Made by a program: the position numbers and the translations under genes | Shown: piece after piece, positions 41,991 to 53,723 of the stretch | Layout of the letters: every line of letters begins with the position of its first letter | Position numbering within the stretch: the first letter of the stretch is position 1 | The notes under the pieces: model-generated | The model's database searches: none | What the model saw: only the letters and a program-made list of their open reading frames with translations | Told to the model about the DNA's origin: nothing | DNA from: Apiospora phragmitis | Taxonomy: Eukaryota; Ascomycota; Sordariomycetes; Amphisphaeriales; Apiosporaceae | Assembly: GCA_038363925.1 (NCBI GenBank) | Contig: JAQQWL010000003.1 | Location: forward strand, 186,001-250,000 | Reading direction: 5' to 3' | Length of the DNA: 64,000 nucleotides

Positions 41991-43444
41991 AAAATGGCCA
42001 ACGTTTTAAGTACTCGGTAATCTACGTTAGATATAAGAATAATACGACACTACGGTAAATGGAAAGATCGCTATTATACTTTACAACCCGCAATAATATA
42101 TTAAGATTAATAATTATATTTCTTTGTCTGTTTTAAAAGCTTACATGTACAATCGTGTTAAATTACTACTAATTAAAGAAAGATACTAAATCGCTCCTTC
42201 GCTCTAGTAATAAAGCTTCGCTAGCGGCGCTCGCTTTTAAGGAAACACCGAATAATTATTTCCCAGATTTCTACTTTAACCCTCATATCTTCGGGCCCAT
42301 AATGGCTTACGAGGGTCGTACTACCGCCAAGAGCAGACCCTGGTGACACTAATCAACCTTATCTTCGTGAGGCTTCTATCCATCCAAAAGAGAGACGAAA
42401 TAATAGTTTATAACTCTTTTAACCGCCAGAAAGACTCTCTTATAGATAGAGAAGCAGCTTTTCCGCACTATCGATCGCCTGGCCTCCCTCTTCTCTATCG
42501 CTATCGCTTTCGACGGCTGCCGAGGGCTGCGTCTAACAAGGCCGAACATTAACCTTAGAACTTAGAGGCCGTTAAGATCTTGGCCCGGGACCGCGGGTGT
42601 AGCCCGGGCGTGGGTCGTGCCGTGACTTAGAGTTTATAAATTTAAGGGCCTAGGTTCGTGTTCAATTAAGAAATAGAATTCTATCGCTAAGGAACATGCT
42701 TATCTATATAATAACAGTATTTCTAAGGTTCACATATTCCCCCTTTAAAGATATCAAGATTTGATAGAGAATTTAAGGCCACCTAACGAATACCTTTCGA
42801 CTTTTGGCCACCTAAACCAGATATAAATCATCCGTTTTTCTCTCTTATACGATTTCTAACTATCGGTAATTACTATTCTTTTATTTTTAACATACAGATT
42901 TCAGAGAGGGTACCAGGTATTCGTAACATTTACCATATCGTCTAACTCTTTAAGTAAAGAATAGCGCATGTAAAGGGAATGTCATGCTGCTAAACCGCGT
43001 CCCCTACTATTAAGTAGACGCTTTTATCTTTATAAATTATTAGATAGCGTATAATGTGATATCGTGGTGGGCGACGACGAAGGCTATAACATTTCCGCCA
43101 GGGGAAATACCGGAACGGCATCTCAATATTATATTCACGCTACTCATACTATAATCTATATAGAGGGCCTTTTACATATAACGAATTAGTTAATTAGAAC
43201 ATTAAACAGTATCTATAACGTTTAGTTAAAGAACAGGGGTAAGACCATATAATAAACAAGTGTCATACTTAGACCTATTATACGTTTCTAGGCGTGACAC
43301 TGCACCAAAACTACCGAGACACTATTAAGTACTTCTGCTTTAAAAAAAAGAATAGAACCCGAGGCAGGCATAATTAGATCGTCGTATCGTATACTAACTA
43401 TTAGGTATTTAACGGTCAAGGGTAAAAACGGGTACTAATCCATC
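41991..43444. other. Mutated spacer between unknown remnant and MFS pseudogene
   Basis: An open frame at 42343-42552 is unassigned. A CCCGGG-containing patch lies at 42585-42615. GGCCACCTAA occurs twice (42778 and 42808). GTGTCATACTTAG near 43260 and TAGGCGTGACAC near 43290 make a small imperfect inverted repeat. No gene is supported. Confidence 0.3.
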
Positions 43445-45727
43445 CCTAGCCCATAATGGCCGGCTCAGCGTTATTCTTCTTATCCTTAATGCTCCACTCA
43501 AAGAAGAACGTGGCCAGCAGATCCCCCAGTCCGAGTTCCATGCCGACCTTGAACGCATCCTGCAGAGCTCGCGTATATGTAAGAAAAACTAAAGGCCAAG
43601 CACCCGACTTACCGACCTTCTTCAGAGCCTGTTTCAGACTAGTAGCGCCCGTGGTAAAGATAAAAGCCGGGTCTACCGTGGGGCCAGCTCTGCCAACGCT
43701 TTCGACAGGCCGTTTTAGAATACAGACTGGCTTACCGAAACAAAGATGGAGCCCCCCAGATTCTGGAAGAAGATAAGGGCAAACGAGCCGACAGGGATGT
43801 CCTTTTGGCCGAGAACAGTCTGCACGGCCGCCTAGGGGATTTAGAACTCGGCCCCCAGCCCAGCTCCGGCCAGGATCTAGAACCCGATCCAGGTGGCATC
43901 GGGCATCTCAGCGTTGTATATGGTGATCAGGCCCGCACCGACGGCGAACATAGCAGTGCTACCAATCAGGAACGGCGTGTAGAAGCCAAAATACGAGACC
44001 AAGCCCCCAATAATACATGAGGCCACCACGAGGCCCAGAAGCATGAGCAGCATCTGGATTCCCGATATGATAGCCGACGAGCTGCGAATGCTCTAAAAAA
44101 AGATGGGCAGGTAAAACATGAACAGCGCGGCAGAGCCCCTAAACATAATAACAAATTCCGAGGCCGCGACGACGGTGCGCTAGCGCATAATGCGCGGGGT
44201 AGGGTCCTGCTACGCGACGAAGGCGCCTAAGAGGACTGCGCAGCCGACTAGTAGGCCGATAATCAGGCTATCGTTCTACGTATACTATTTCCCACCCCAC
44301 TATAATACTAGGAGCAGGCAAGTTATGGCGGTAAGCATAAGGATAGCGCTTAATAAGTTAAACTCGTAGACGCGCACTAGGATAGACTAGTCCATCTCGC
44401 TTCGGGCCCGTGACGGGGGGTTAAGCACCAGTAAAACCACGGCCGCCGAAACTGCCCCGATCGGGAGACTTAGCAAAAAATTAATATAATGGACTCTAAA
44501 CGGGGAAACGATAAAGATAACGGAAACATACTTAATATAGAAGCACCATCTCCACGTAACGTAGTCCGTGAAGGCGCCGCCCAGTAGGGACCTAGCTATA
44601 AAGGCAGCTCCCCAAACGGCACCGAAGAGACTAAAAAGGAGAGGACACTTCTCTAGAGGCACTAATAATTCCAGGGACCAGGCGTCGGCATTAGATCCGA
44701 TATAAGATACGATATGTGCTAGAAAGAAAAAAGCATGTTGGGGATCGGGGTTTAAGTAACGCTCACTAATAAAGGACGTTATCATGGTATAACCTGAAAA
44801 AATGCGGGCAACGTCAAAGCTAGCAATAGCTCTACAAAAAAGAGGGTCAATCCTGTCCAGTCGGGGGAGGAAGGGGCGGATAAACGCGGGAACTATTATA
44901 AAGTAGATCGCCGTTTGAAAAGAAACAATAGATTTAATTTACTAGCCGACGATCCGGACAGGACTTGTCGGAGCCACGGTATAGATTAAGGAGCTAACCT
45001 CGAATAGGAATATGGCTAGCAAAAACGCCTATTTAGACGGCGACGACGTTACAAAATACTCGAGTTAGTTATATAGATCGAGGGTACTCTATAAACAAGT
45101 CATAACCCCGGCAGGAGCCGGGGTACAAACCAGTCTCTCTAGCAACTTATATCAAAGCTTACGTAAATACGCCCGAACGACGGTTGCAAGGCTTTTTTCG
45201 TCAAAGGAAGGTGCCAAAGTCAGCATGAGTCGCCGTAATGTTAGCGGTGGAGAGATAAAACATTACATACCCGTGCTCGTCAAGAAATAGGCGCTCCTAT
45301 ACCAGCCCATATCCTGGACGGCGGAATCTAAGATCAGCCTATTACCCGGGAAATGGAAGAAGGACGAAAATTAGGGCCAGACCCCCCAGCTAGTGCGGGT
45401 AGATCCCTACACACTATATATACAAACCTAGAAGGTTTTAAACTCGTCGGTAATTTTAGGGATTGCCGTACTAATAATGGTCTAGTCGAGTGCGACGAGG
45501 AAAACGCCTATAAAGAATCCTAATATAATTAATATAGCCTTCTATATTAACTGGTATTCTACCTTGTCGGTAAAGTCTTCGGATTTATCGTCGTTATACT
45601 GCACGGCGCGGTTAGACGGCACACTATAGGGCTTGCCATGCGAGGCGATAAAACTTGTAGAAGGCTCGACGGAGGCCGGCTAAGGCTGTTCCTTTTCCCG
45701 TGGCTCTTCCACTGAAGTCCTATTTAT
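43445..45727 (-). pseudogene. MFS drug:H+ antiporter (DHA2-type, 14 TMS) pseudogene
   Basis: The start is ATA at 45727 (mutated ATG). An acidic cytosolic N-terminus is followed by TM1 with GVFLVALD, stop, TIISTAIPKITDEF, then VQDMGWYRSAYFLTSTGM, FLLAIFLFEVSSLIYTVAP, SGYTMI and VPLEKCPLLFSLFGAVWGAA. Next is the hallmark LLGGAFTDYVTWRWCFYIN, interrupted by a 63-nt intron (44469-44531, GTATGT donor, AG acceptor) and resumed as LPIGAVSAAVVLLVL. The C-terminus has IPQAAVQTVLGQKDIPVGSF, FFQNLGGSIFVSVSQSVF and, after a 1-nt deletion near 43670, VGMELGLGDLLATFFFEW, ending at TAG 43445. The family exports drugs or metabolites across the plasma membrane. Many TAG/TAA codons make it dead. Plus-strand frames at 43456-44020 are shadows. 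Confidence 0.85.
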
Positions 45728-46984
45728 GTTGGCGGTAGTGATTTTAGTTTGTTATATTTATTTCGAGTGTGCGTGCGATGTTTTAGGAATACTCTCTTAT
45801 CCACTTCGCAGCAGCTGGGTCTTATACATAACCTATCTTGGGCAGTTTCCCCAGTCCTCGTTAATTTAAAGCCTCTATCGAAGTTGTGTATATATTTATT
45901 CTCTTTTATTTTAAGGCCCGAGTATATTTATCGCGGTACCGGTATGCTGCTTAATAGTGTTTCCGGTGGTACCATTCGCTAAGAGTTACGATTTATATTC
46001 ACTTCTATAATTATCGATTATTACCGGGCATATAGAAATAATACTAAGATATCTTGGAATATATTAAGTCGTAAACAAGATTATAAACAAGTTTTACGCG
46101 GTATAAACTCTCAACACTATCCGGGTGTCTAATGGATATAGCTGGCTATTACGCGTTACTAGCGTGCAGTGAATAATAATTCACGATGAGAAGCCATCAG
46201 GGGTCGGGGTTCCTCGGACCGCCAAGCATCAGGGTCTTTCGGCCAGGGAAGGAAAGGACGGGGGACCGGTCTAGGTAAGTGCCGCTTTTAGTGCCAGCTA
46301 TGCGCCGTACCCTTAACTTCCAAGAATGGGTAACCCTGTCCTTATACGTATATTAATTATTAACCGTAGCTCCGTAGTAAAAGCTAGTAGCAGTAAAGGT
46401 ACACCGCTTACGTATATCTTAATACCGTGTCTGATATTATGCGAGGCCCGAATCCAGTCTCCTGAACTCTGTTAAGTATTTATTTATAAAGTATATTATA
46501 TTATACCCGGGACGGCCAAGCTATGTCTAGCTAAATAAAACGACGAAGATTTACGTGAAAGTTTACCCTAGGCGTTATCGTTTAAGACCCGGAAAAAAGA
46601 ACGGTCTAGGGGCCTCGTTCCTGCTGTGCCTGATATACGTAGAGTTTGAAAATAGAAATGCTAGCGGGGAGCATACGTCTGGTCTTGCCAATTAAATAAC
46701 GGCTATACTTTATAGGGGAGCTAGCACGTATAATATCACGCCTCGTACTAAAATTTTACGCTTAATTGAATTATATAGATATTGTAACAGCCGTTATACC
46801 TGGCCCCATAATTATAGTGTTTTTAGCAAGAAGCCATTAGAGGGCGATCAGGACCAGTAAATACAGGGGTATATCTGCTCGTAACGGATAGGGTTGGTCT
46901 AATTGTAAAAGCGTTAGCTAAACACCAGACAGTTTCTAAATAGCTATGCCCCTACTTCTAATCCGCGGCCTATTATTCGAACCA
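45728..46984. other. Upstream region of the MFS pseudogene and spacer
   Basis: No supported gene. An open stretch at 45749-45982 is unassigned and lies in the former promoter. A lightly mutated patch at 46190-46330 has no frame features. Confidence 0.35.
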
Positions 46985-47960
46985 TAAAAGTCTATATATT
47001 ATTCCGTCAAAAGCCTCCCCCTCCATAATTCTATAAATATAAGCATCACTAACAACCCTTCAACGTTAGCCAGGCCTGGCCACGATTAGTGCGCAGTATC
47101 CTTGCAGTATGAGGATTATGTCTCCAACCCTGGTGTCCCGGGGTGCAAGTCCTATATAGCCGTCTTTCGTGATAATTAATCGTCTCTACTTCGTAATACC
47201 GATCCGCCCAAAGAATTCTATATACGAAGTGAAACCTAATATCCCACTTATAATCAAAATATAGATATAGGCCGCGGTCAGGATAGGTAAGGCCACGTAC
47301 GTTCCCATCGCTACTGGTCTAACGAGGCCAATCAAGACACCGTCGATATCTTTACTTTCCTTCCTCGCCTTCTCCTCCTCGTACGTCGGATCCCGACCGC
47401 GGAGTATCTGCCAAAATGCGTCCATCTTCTTCTGTTTCGTCGGACTATACATGGCGCTTATACTACCAGCGCCCAAGCACAGGTTTCTAGCGTTTAGGTA
47501 GAAACGGCCGAAGGTAACAGCGCTGGCGATAGAATTAATAATACCCCTGACATACGAATCGCGTATCCCCGCCGAGGCCGGTGTATTAACGAAGCTGACC
47601 CCCGTTACGGTATCTAGCTGAATAGCCTGGAAACCTAGTAGATTTCCGTCGAAGGACGGCCTGCAAAGTTTACTCTCGCCGCCGGCACTTAACCCCCGTG
47701 GGTACCGATGCCAACTCTCGAAGGACCAGCCGATCAGTTAGTCCGGCAGAGGCTCTCTATTCTTGTCGTACACGGGGTCAATAGCCCACGAAAATACATC
47801 TTCAGCGGCTGCTGCTACGGCTTTGCAGCTTTTATAAATCGTGAGAACTTATAGGTTACCTATAATCTTAAGGTAGGTTTTCGTGAACCGAGTAAAGACT
47901 TCGCTATCGCTTACTACATTATTTCTCAAAGTTAATTACTATTAATACTAAGGCTAAGTA
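46985..47960 (-). pseudogene. HET-family protein, C-terminal half
   Basis: HET proteins control vegetative (heterokaryon) incompatibility. The minus strand reads EVFTRFTKTYLKIIGNL, SCKAVAAAAEDVFSWAIDPV, LIGWSFESWHRYPRGLSAGG, GFQAIQLDTVTGVSF, FGRFYLNARNLCLGAGSIS, the open part 47476-47186 (QKKMDAFWQILRGRDP), and the family-typical end GYIGLAPRDTRVGDIILILQ, VVSDAYIYRIMEGEAFDG, LWFE. The 'GYxGLAP...GDxIxxLxGxxxPxVxRP...VGDAYVHGIMxGEA' ending is diagnostic for HET-domain proteins. The N-terminal HET domain itself is not found upstream, so the gene is truncated near 47960. It also has TAG/TAA interruptions. Confidence 0.75.
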
Positions 47961-49652
47961 ATAAAAAAGAGCTCGTAAGTTTAGTTAATTGTGAAAGGAG
48001 GGTATATACATATAACCAAAGCTTAATAGCGAAAATTCGTACTAGTCGACCCTGACCGGGATATCCGCGCCGTGACTTGTTTAAAGTCCCATAAGTCTAT
48101 ATATATAATAAAAAACAAACTCAGTATCTCAACAAGTAACGACAGCAGTTACGGAGGCAGCTCATAAGGCTTCCTCTCACGACTAGCGTTCTTTTTCACT
48201 ACCATGCGTAGAAAGGGAAGCTCTGCTCTCGTTTCTACGAGAAACAAAGCTTCCTTTTTTGCTAACAACGAACAGGCTGTGTATAAACAGCAAGTTAAGC
48301 GATAGAATTTCTGGATTTGTACTCTCCTAATTTTAAAGGAGAAAGCCCTCATCAGGGCTAGGTTTGTTATAATGTCTATCATAGCTAAATAGCTGCACAC
48401 GGATAATAAACTTAATTCAAAAAAAAAGCCGCGCCTTAAAACATGGTATACTCTTAAGCACCGCAGCTGGCAAGACAGAAAGAAGGACCCGAAAATACGT
48501 ATATACTGGTTAGCATCTTTCCGGTCATAGCTTCTATAATTACTACAGTCGCTTATAAAACACTCACTTAATATGGTCTAAGGTCCTTCCAATTACGCGT
48601 CACAGGTGCAACGCGTTCAGAGCAACCTGGCGGCCGCGCATTACCAAGTGTTTAGAACCGCGTAAAGGTTTATACATAATTTCGACAAATGAGCAATCCG
48701 GATAAGACAATATTAATAAACGCAATTACTAGGGATTTACATGCCATTTTAATTACCCTAAGCACTAGCAATATCTCTAATAAAGTTGACAAACTATTAC
48801 GAGCTATATAGCAATATACGCAATATTAACGTCCCTCGTACCAGCACTACTAAAATTTTATTAGCAAGTTTAAAATCAAGCTCTCCAATATAATTTTCAA
48901 TATTAAGAACTATAAACGATAGATTTCACCTCCCTCCATATTTCCTTTTTTTTAGCCCTTTATTAATTAAGAATTATTCGAAGGGTAGTCGAACACCGGA
49001 TTAAAGTAAGTACTATTAAGATTATAAGTAATATTAGCGATAGTTTTCTTAAGGTTAGCCTTAATAAAATTAATCGTAGATATAGTACTAATAGTAATAA
49101 TATCTATAGTTATTCCTTTTTTAAAGCTTCTAGTACTAACATAGAAAGTAGTAACAGGTTTCGGTAAGTCGCGATAGCTACGATACGCTAGAAAGGAGGA
49201 GACGTAATTATAATGTTTTATATTCACCAAAGCACTTATTCGAAAGATTTCGTCGGTAACGTAGACAGCGCAAATAAGTAGTAAATTATACGCATGACGT
49301 TACCTACCTTCTATTTTAATAAAGTATTAGCTTACTTATAAACCTATAGTTATATAACGTGCCTACCCGTAATATTACTACCCGCCGCTTTAAGTCTGCT
49401 GCGCTATCTAGGTTCTCGCGGACCGTCCTTTCTATAATACGCGAAGCCCTCCGGAACATTCGGAAATAAGCATATACCTATATATCTTCAGATTATAATT
49501 CACTATAAAAACAGGGCAAAGGCAACAGTTCTCCTTCGTCTCGCGAAAAGTATAAATTCCTAAAGGCATCGCATACATTAACAACATCTAAACAATAAAC
49601 CACCACTTCACTTTATCTAACGAAAACATCCACTCACCGCCAAACCTCAATA
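47961..49652. other. TA-rich region with unassigned short frames
   Basis: A lightly mutated patch at 48130-48420 is open on both strands but gives no known protein. A plus reading from an ATG near 48690 (MSNPDKTILINAITRDLH ... SNISNKVDKLLRAI) is a short, protein-like but unassigned remnant. The minus frame 48967-49230 is also unassigned. Confidence 0.3.
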
Positions 49653-49931
49653 ATACAGTTCACTATCACTTTACTCAGCCTCGCCAGCCTCGGCCTAAAC
49701 ATCCTTCCTACCTAGTCCGCAGCGGTTCCCGCCGCGGACTTAGCTCGCCACGTCTAGGGGTCGATAAACCGTGTCTCCTACATAGTCGATGGTCACGAGG
49801 CCCCTTCTCATAAAAAGCGTCACTAATATATAGTCGATAACGACGAAGTTATCAACGACGAGGCCCCTCTTTATAAGAAGCGTTACAAATATACAGTCGA
49901 TAACGATAAGATGGCATAAATACACGAGTAA
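49653..49931 (+). pseudogene. Candidate Kex2-processed repeat-peptide precursor (possible RiPP/dikaritin type), damaged
   Basis: The frame opens at ATA 49653 (likely a mutated ATG in an AACAATG-like context) and ends at TAA 49931, 93 codons. It starts with a signal peptide (QFTITLLSLASLGLNILPT). The second half carries about two and a half copies of a repeat. YIVD or YTVD is followed by acidic residues and DEAP/HEAP, then KKR, twice, with the next Y(I/T)VD two residues after each KKR. Signal peptide plus repeated short peptides bounded by Lys-Arg is the layout of fungal Kex2-cleaved peptide precursors, including ustiloxin/phomopsin-type RiPPs whose core starts with Tyr. About five stops sit at Gln/Trp positions. 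No tailoring-enzyme gene was recognised nearby. The peptide class is inference. Confidence 0.5.
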
Positions 49932-50851
49932 TAATAACGAAACGTTATACGTTTACCGCTTAGCTATAAATAATTAAAGTTTTATATAGAACTGGTTTTA
50001 CCAACATTATAATGTAGTAATATAAGAAGGTTCTATATTCTCTATAAGAAATTAATAAGCTTTGGCTAGTCCGTAGGCGTCAAATATATCAATATATCTA
50101 TTAGTATTATTCCATGCTATTAAGCATAATACTCCTTTTAAAGTTTATATTATTAATAATTATATGCTTTGTTATATCTTTTTTCGTTTCTACCTATCCG
50201 GCTGTTATCAAACCAAGAAGGAAGAAGTGAGTATATACTCTAAGAGAAAAAAGGGGGGAGGGGGAACAATTATAGCTTGTCCTATAAGCGAGTACCGCAA
50301 CCTACTAACTTTACACGCTCCTTAAGCGTATTTTCCTTACCACGTTTATTATATAGCTATATTTAGTTATATATTACTATAATAATATAAAGTATTATTA
50401 CCCGTATCTTTCCTATTCCTTAATATATTTTATTTTATAGTTTTACGCCTTGTACAGTTTATTAAAGCCTAGCGATCAAGACACGATTACTCTCTTTCTT
50501 AATATATTTTACTATTAATTTAATTCTTTTTACGTTATTTTCGCTTTAGAGTTACTAGTAAGCTTTTTGAAGTGGGTTAGTAATACCGTCGGGCACGTAT
50601 ACCGACGCGCCCGCGGGCGGCGGATCGTTTATTTAGATATATTATAAATAGTAATAATACTATTAAGGTTATTTAGGTTAATAGAAATAAATAAAAGAGC
50701 TAATAAGCTAGATCTTTATTCTTTTTCAAGCTAATAAAGTGCCGTTAAGTTGAGCCGTTATACGTTAAGATAAGAAGATAGCGCGAAGTTACACGTTTTA
50801 AAATAAACTATATATAATTATTACAGAACATATTAACTCTCCAGCCTGTAT
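49932..50851. other. A+T-rich spacer
   Basis: No gene seen. A G run (AAAAAAGGGGGGAGGGGG) lies at about 50248. A GGGCACGTATACCGACGCGC patch lies near 50590. Confidence 0.35.
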
Positions 50852-51503
50852 TCACAGGTACTTATCTGGCATCGGGATAAGCGTCTCGTTCCCAGCCGCA
50901 CACATAGCTAAATAGTCCTCCGGAAGAACTTCTATATCAGCTATCTTAATATCGGAGCACTATCTTTACCTTAGTATCATCTCTACTATTTATAAGCTGG
51001 AGCAATTAACATAATATTCCACGTTTCCCGTCCCCGGATCCCTCGCCTCGAAGTATATAACTCCCATCTCGCCTACGTTAGTTTGAAATGGTATCGTAAC
51101 GTTCACACACAACTGGCCCGAAGGCTGTATAGGCACATCCTGCAGGATGGTGTAAGGGAGGTCGCCTCTCTTCCTTAGTACTCTATTCTGGGTATAGAGG
51201 GCCGTCACAAGGTCCCCAGGATGGCCCGAGAATAAGAGGAAACTACGGGAACGGCAGGAGTATTATTAGGGGTTATACACTATCTCCCCTCTCTATATCA
51301 GCCTAAGTTACTGCTAGACCGGCGACTGAGGGGAATATACCGCAAAAAGGGTTATACCGATCTCTCCCTGGCCGGGTCTTGATGTTTAGAACGCGAGTCA
51401 TCTATAGGAACTGGATATAGAAGCCAGCGTACGCGGCGAATATAAAGTTAATGCTAATGCTAAGGGTAAGCAAAGAGGTGATTGCAGTGATAGGAAAGGC
51501 CAT
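50852..51503 (-). pseudogene. Putative secreted protein remnant
   Basis: ATG at 51503 starts a hydrophobic signal-like stretch (MAFPITAITSLLTLSI, INFIFAA). Later blocks are NPFCGIFPSVAGLAVT, then in another phase the open frame 51208-50990 with LPYTILQDVPIQPSGQLC, VNVTIPFQTNVGEMGVIYFE, DPGTGNVEYYVNCSSL, and after a stop CSDIKIADIEVLPEDYLA. The ending 'GxLCxNVTIP...YxNC(A/S)' recalls secreted copper-binding/LPMO-like proteins of fungi (BIM1/X325 type), but the match is weak. Phase changes imply introns or indels. Stops are TAG/TAA. Confidence 0.35.
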
Positions 51504-53723
51504 AGTTAACAGAGGTCAAGTATAGCATATTGAAGTGAGTAAAGGCGAGAAAAACTGCGTGCCGGGCTAAAGCAATAGCCCTTTATACACCCCCTACCTG
51601 CCAGAAGGAGCCGTAACTATTATACCACAGAAATAACTAGTCGCTAAGTTAAAGGGTAAGCGGGGTAAGTAGCAAACTATATTAAAAATTACGCATATCT
51701 TACTCTCTTATATTTTATAAGTAACGTAAGCGGTATATAAAGCGTACTAAGCGTTATACAAAAGAAGCTCCCTTTCGTAAAGGAAATTATTTAAGCATTC
51801 CCATGATTACCTTATATCTTACACTTTACCGTACTGCTCTAATCTCCCCTTTAATCACGGCGTGCCCTTTCTTTCCTCTTACTTACTCTAATATACTTGC
51901 CATATTATCTTCTAAAGCGAAGTCCAGATCTTCCTAGTATACACCTCTTACGCCATATAACGATGGTGAAGGCTTTAGCGCAACTCTTAAGAAGCGCTCC
52001 TCCTCTGATAACGACCACTCTGCCCTATTACTAGAAGCCTTAAACAACCTCCCCGCCCTCGCGCCATCCAAGCCCTCCCCGCTTCCCAAACTTATCCTCT
52101 ACTTTTCCTTTATCCTAACGCTACTATTAATTAATATAAACTAAGGATTAACGAATATAGGAAGTAAGTTATATTACATAGGAGCACATATCTCTCGATA
52201 AGCTCCGGCACGGATACGGATAAGTAAATAGGTAGATATAGACATTAATAATAATAATTTCTTAGCCGAAACGGTTTATTACGTGCTTTAAAATAATAAA
52301 TATAATATAACTAATATAATATAATATATCGCGGTATTAGTGCCCTAATAAAGCAGTATTACGGGAATGAGCGCTAATATAAGGACTGCTGCGTAGAGGA
52401 TAAAGCAGTGGTATAGACGGCAACGAGCAAAGCATAGTGTAGGCTATTCCTAAATTAAAACCATACTAGCAGCTATAAGATTCGTAATCTATAAGTAAGG
52501 GAATAACGAAACCGCGCTATCGAAAGAATAGGTTATAAAGTCCCAAAAGATTTTAAGCTATATAAAACCGTGTAACGAAGCGGCGATCTGGTTTTTCGCT
52601 AATTAGTATAGGCGGAAAGCTCGGGTTGTAAACCTTATAAAAAGCCGTAGTCGAACTGATAAGCCTTATTAGGAATAGCTGAGTTAAGGTCTCTATTTAA
52701 AAGATATAAAGCTTTAACTAGTTTACGCGTTTAGGGTTGGCGTACATACGCGTAGTATATATATTAAAGCGCGACGACGTATTTGGAATCGGGGTTTCTA
52801 ATTACGCGTAACAGATTTCTACTACTAGGAAGCCGCGAATCGATTATATTAACGAAATACTATACGCTAACACCGCGCCCCACCTAGCCTCGGTAGCCTA
52901 TCCCCTGCTTGTGATCCCTTTAATACCGTATAATCCACGAACGACGCCGATACCGAGCGCTTCGCTCGCGATTCGGATTTCGTAGTCTACGAGGACGCTA
53001 CCTATTACGGCGACGATTACGCACTGTGGCTAGCATAACACGGCAACTAGGAGATATCGGGTCGTATAGGGGTGAGTGGATGTCCGTCCTTACCAGTAAT
53101 ACCTAGGGTAGTTAATTTTACGTTCAGGTTCTTGCGCTAAAGTGTAGTGCACAGGCGTAGCAGTCTTTATATAAGCCCTGTACGCGCACTAAAGTTTTAA
53201 GCTTCAGCAAGCTTTCTTACTGTTTTAGCTCACTTTAAGCCATTATAACGATCAGGGCAATCTCCTTAATCGGACTCAAATAAATAGGTTTATTAGCGTT
53301 ACTTCTTATTACGAAAGCTAAAGCGAGTAGTACCGCCTTAAAAGCCTATATAGTTCGTAACTCCGTAATAACTCGGTTTTTTTTCGTAAAAACGTTAATT
53401 ATAAGATCGTATACGCGTTCCGTACTACTTAATCCACGGGCCGAACCGCAAGCTAGCTAAGAAGCAAGCCTACCTATAGTATTTCGCAATACTAAACGGA
53501 ACGTCGGCGGGCATGTACGAATCTTAATCCTTCGTCTACTTGCCATTCCTAGCTTGCGGCTAAGCCATACCCCGCACCTACAGCCTGGTATAGGGCCAGC
53601 TAATCGGTCCTTACTATAATAGAGGTATTAATATTAGCTTAGTTTTTTGAAGCAAGATCGCTACACTTTAAGTTCTCGTTTATTCTAACGATGCGCCGAG
53701 TTGCGTAACTCCTACGCCTTACG
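51504..53723. other. Mostly mutated DNA with unassigned protein-like fragments
   Basis: Plus-strand fragments: about 51920-52140 has SLKKRSSSDNDHSALLLEAL-like polar sequence (written KKRSSSDNDHSALLLEAL) followed by a single hydrophobic segment (LILYFSFILTLLLI). About 52936-53040 has DADTERFARDSDFVVYEDA and YYGDDYALWLA. Neither is assigned. The rest lacks frames. Confidence 0.3.

Noticed and set aside
43456..44020. Plus-strand frames of 106 and 71 codons
   Set aside because: Antisense to the C-terminal half of the MFS pseudogene.
49740..49925. Minus-strand 61-codon repeat-containing frame
   Set aside because: Antisense of the repeat-peptide precursor, open only because the repeat lacks stops in that phase.
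51920..52140. Polar region plus one membrane helix as a DUF3328 (UstYa-like) enzyme partner of the peptide precursor
   Set aside because: The family's HxxHC motifs were not found downstream; resemblance is limited to a generic N-terminal layout.
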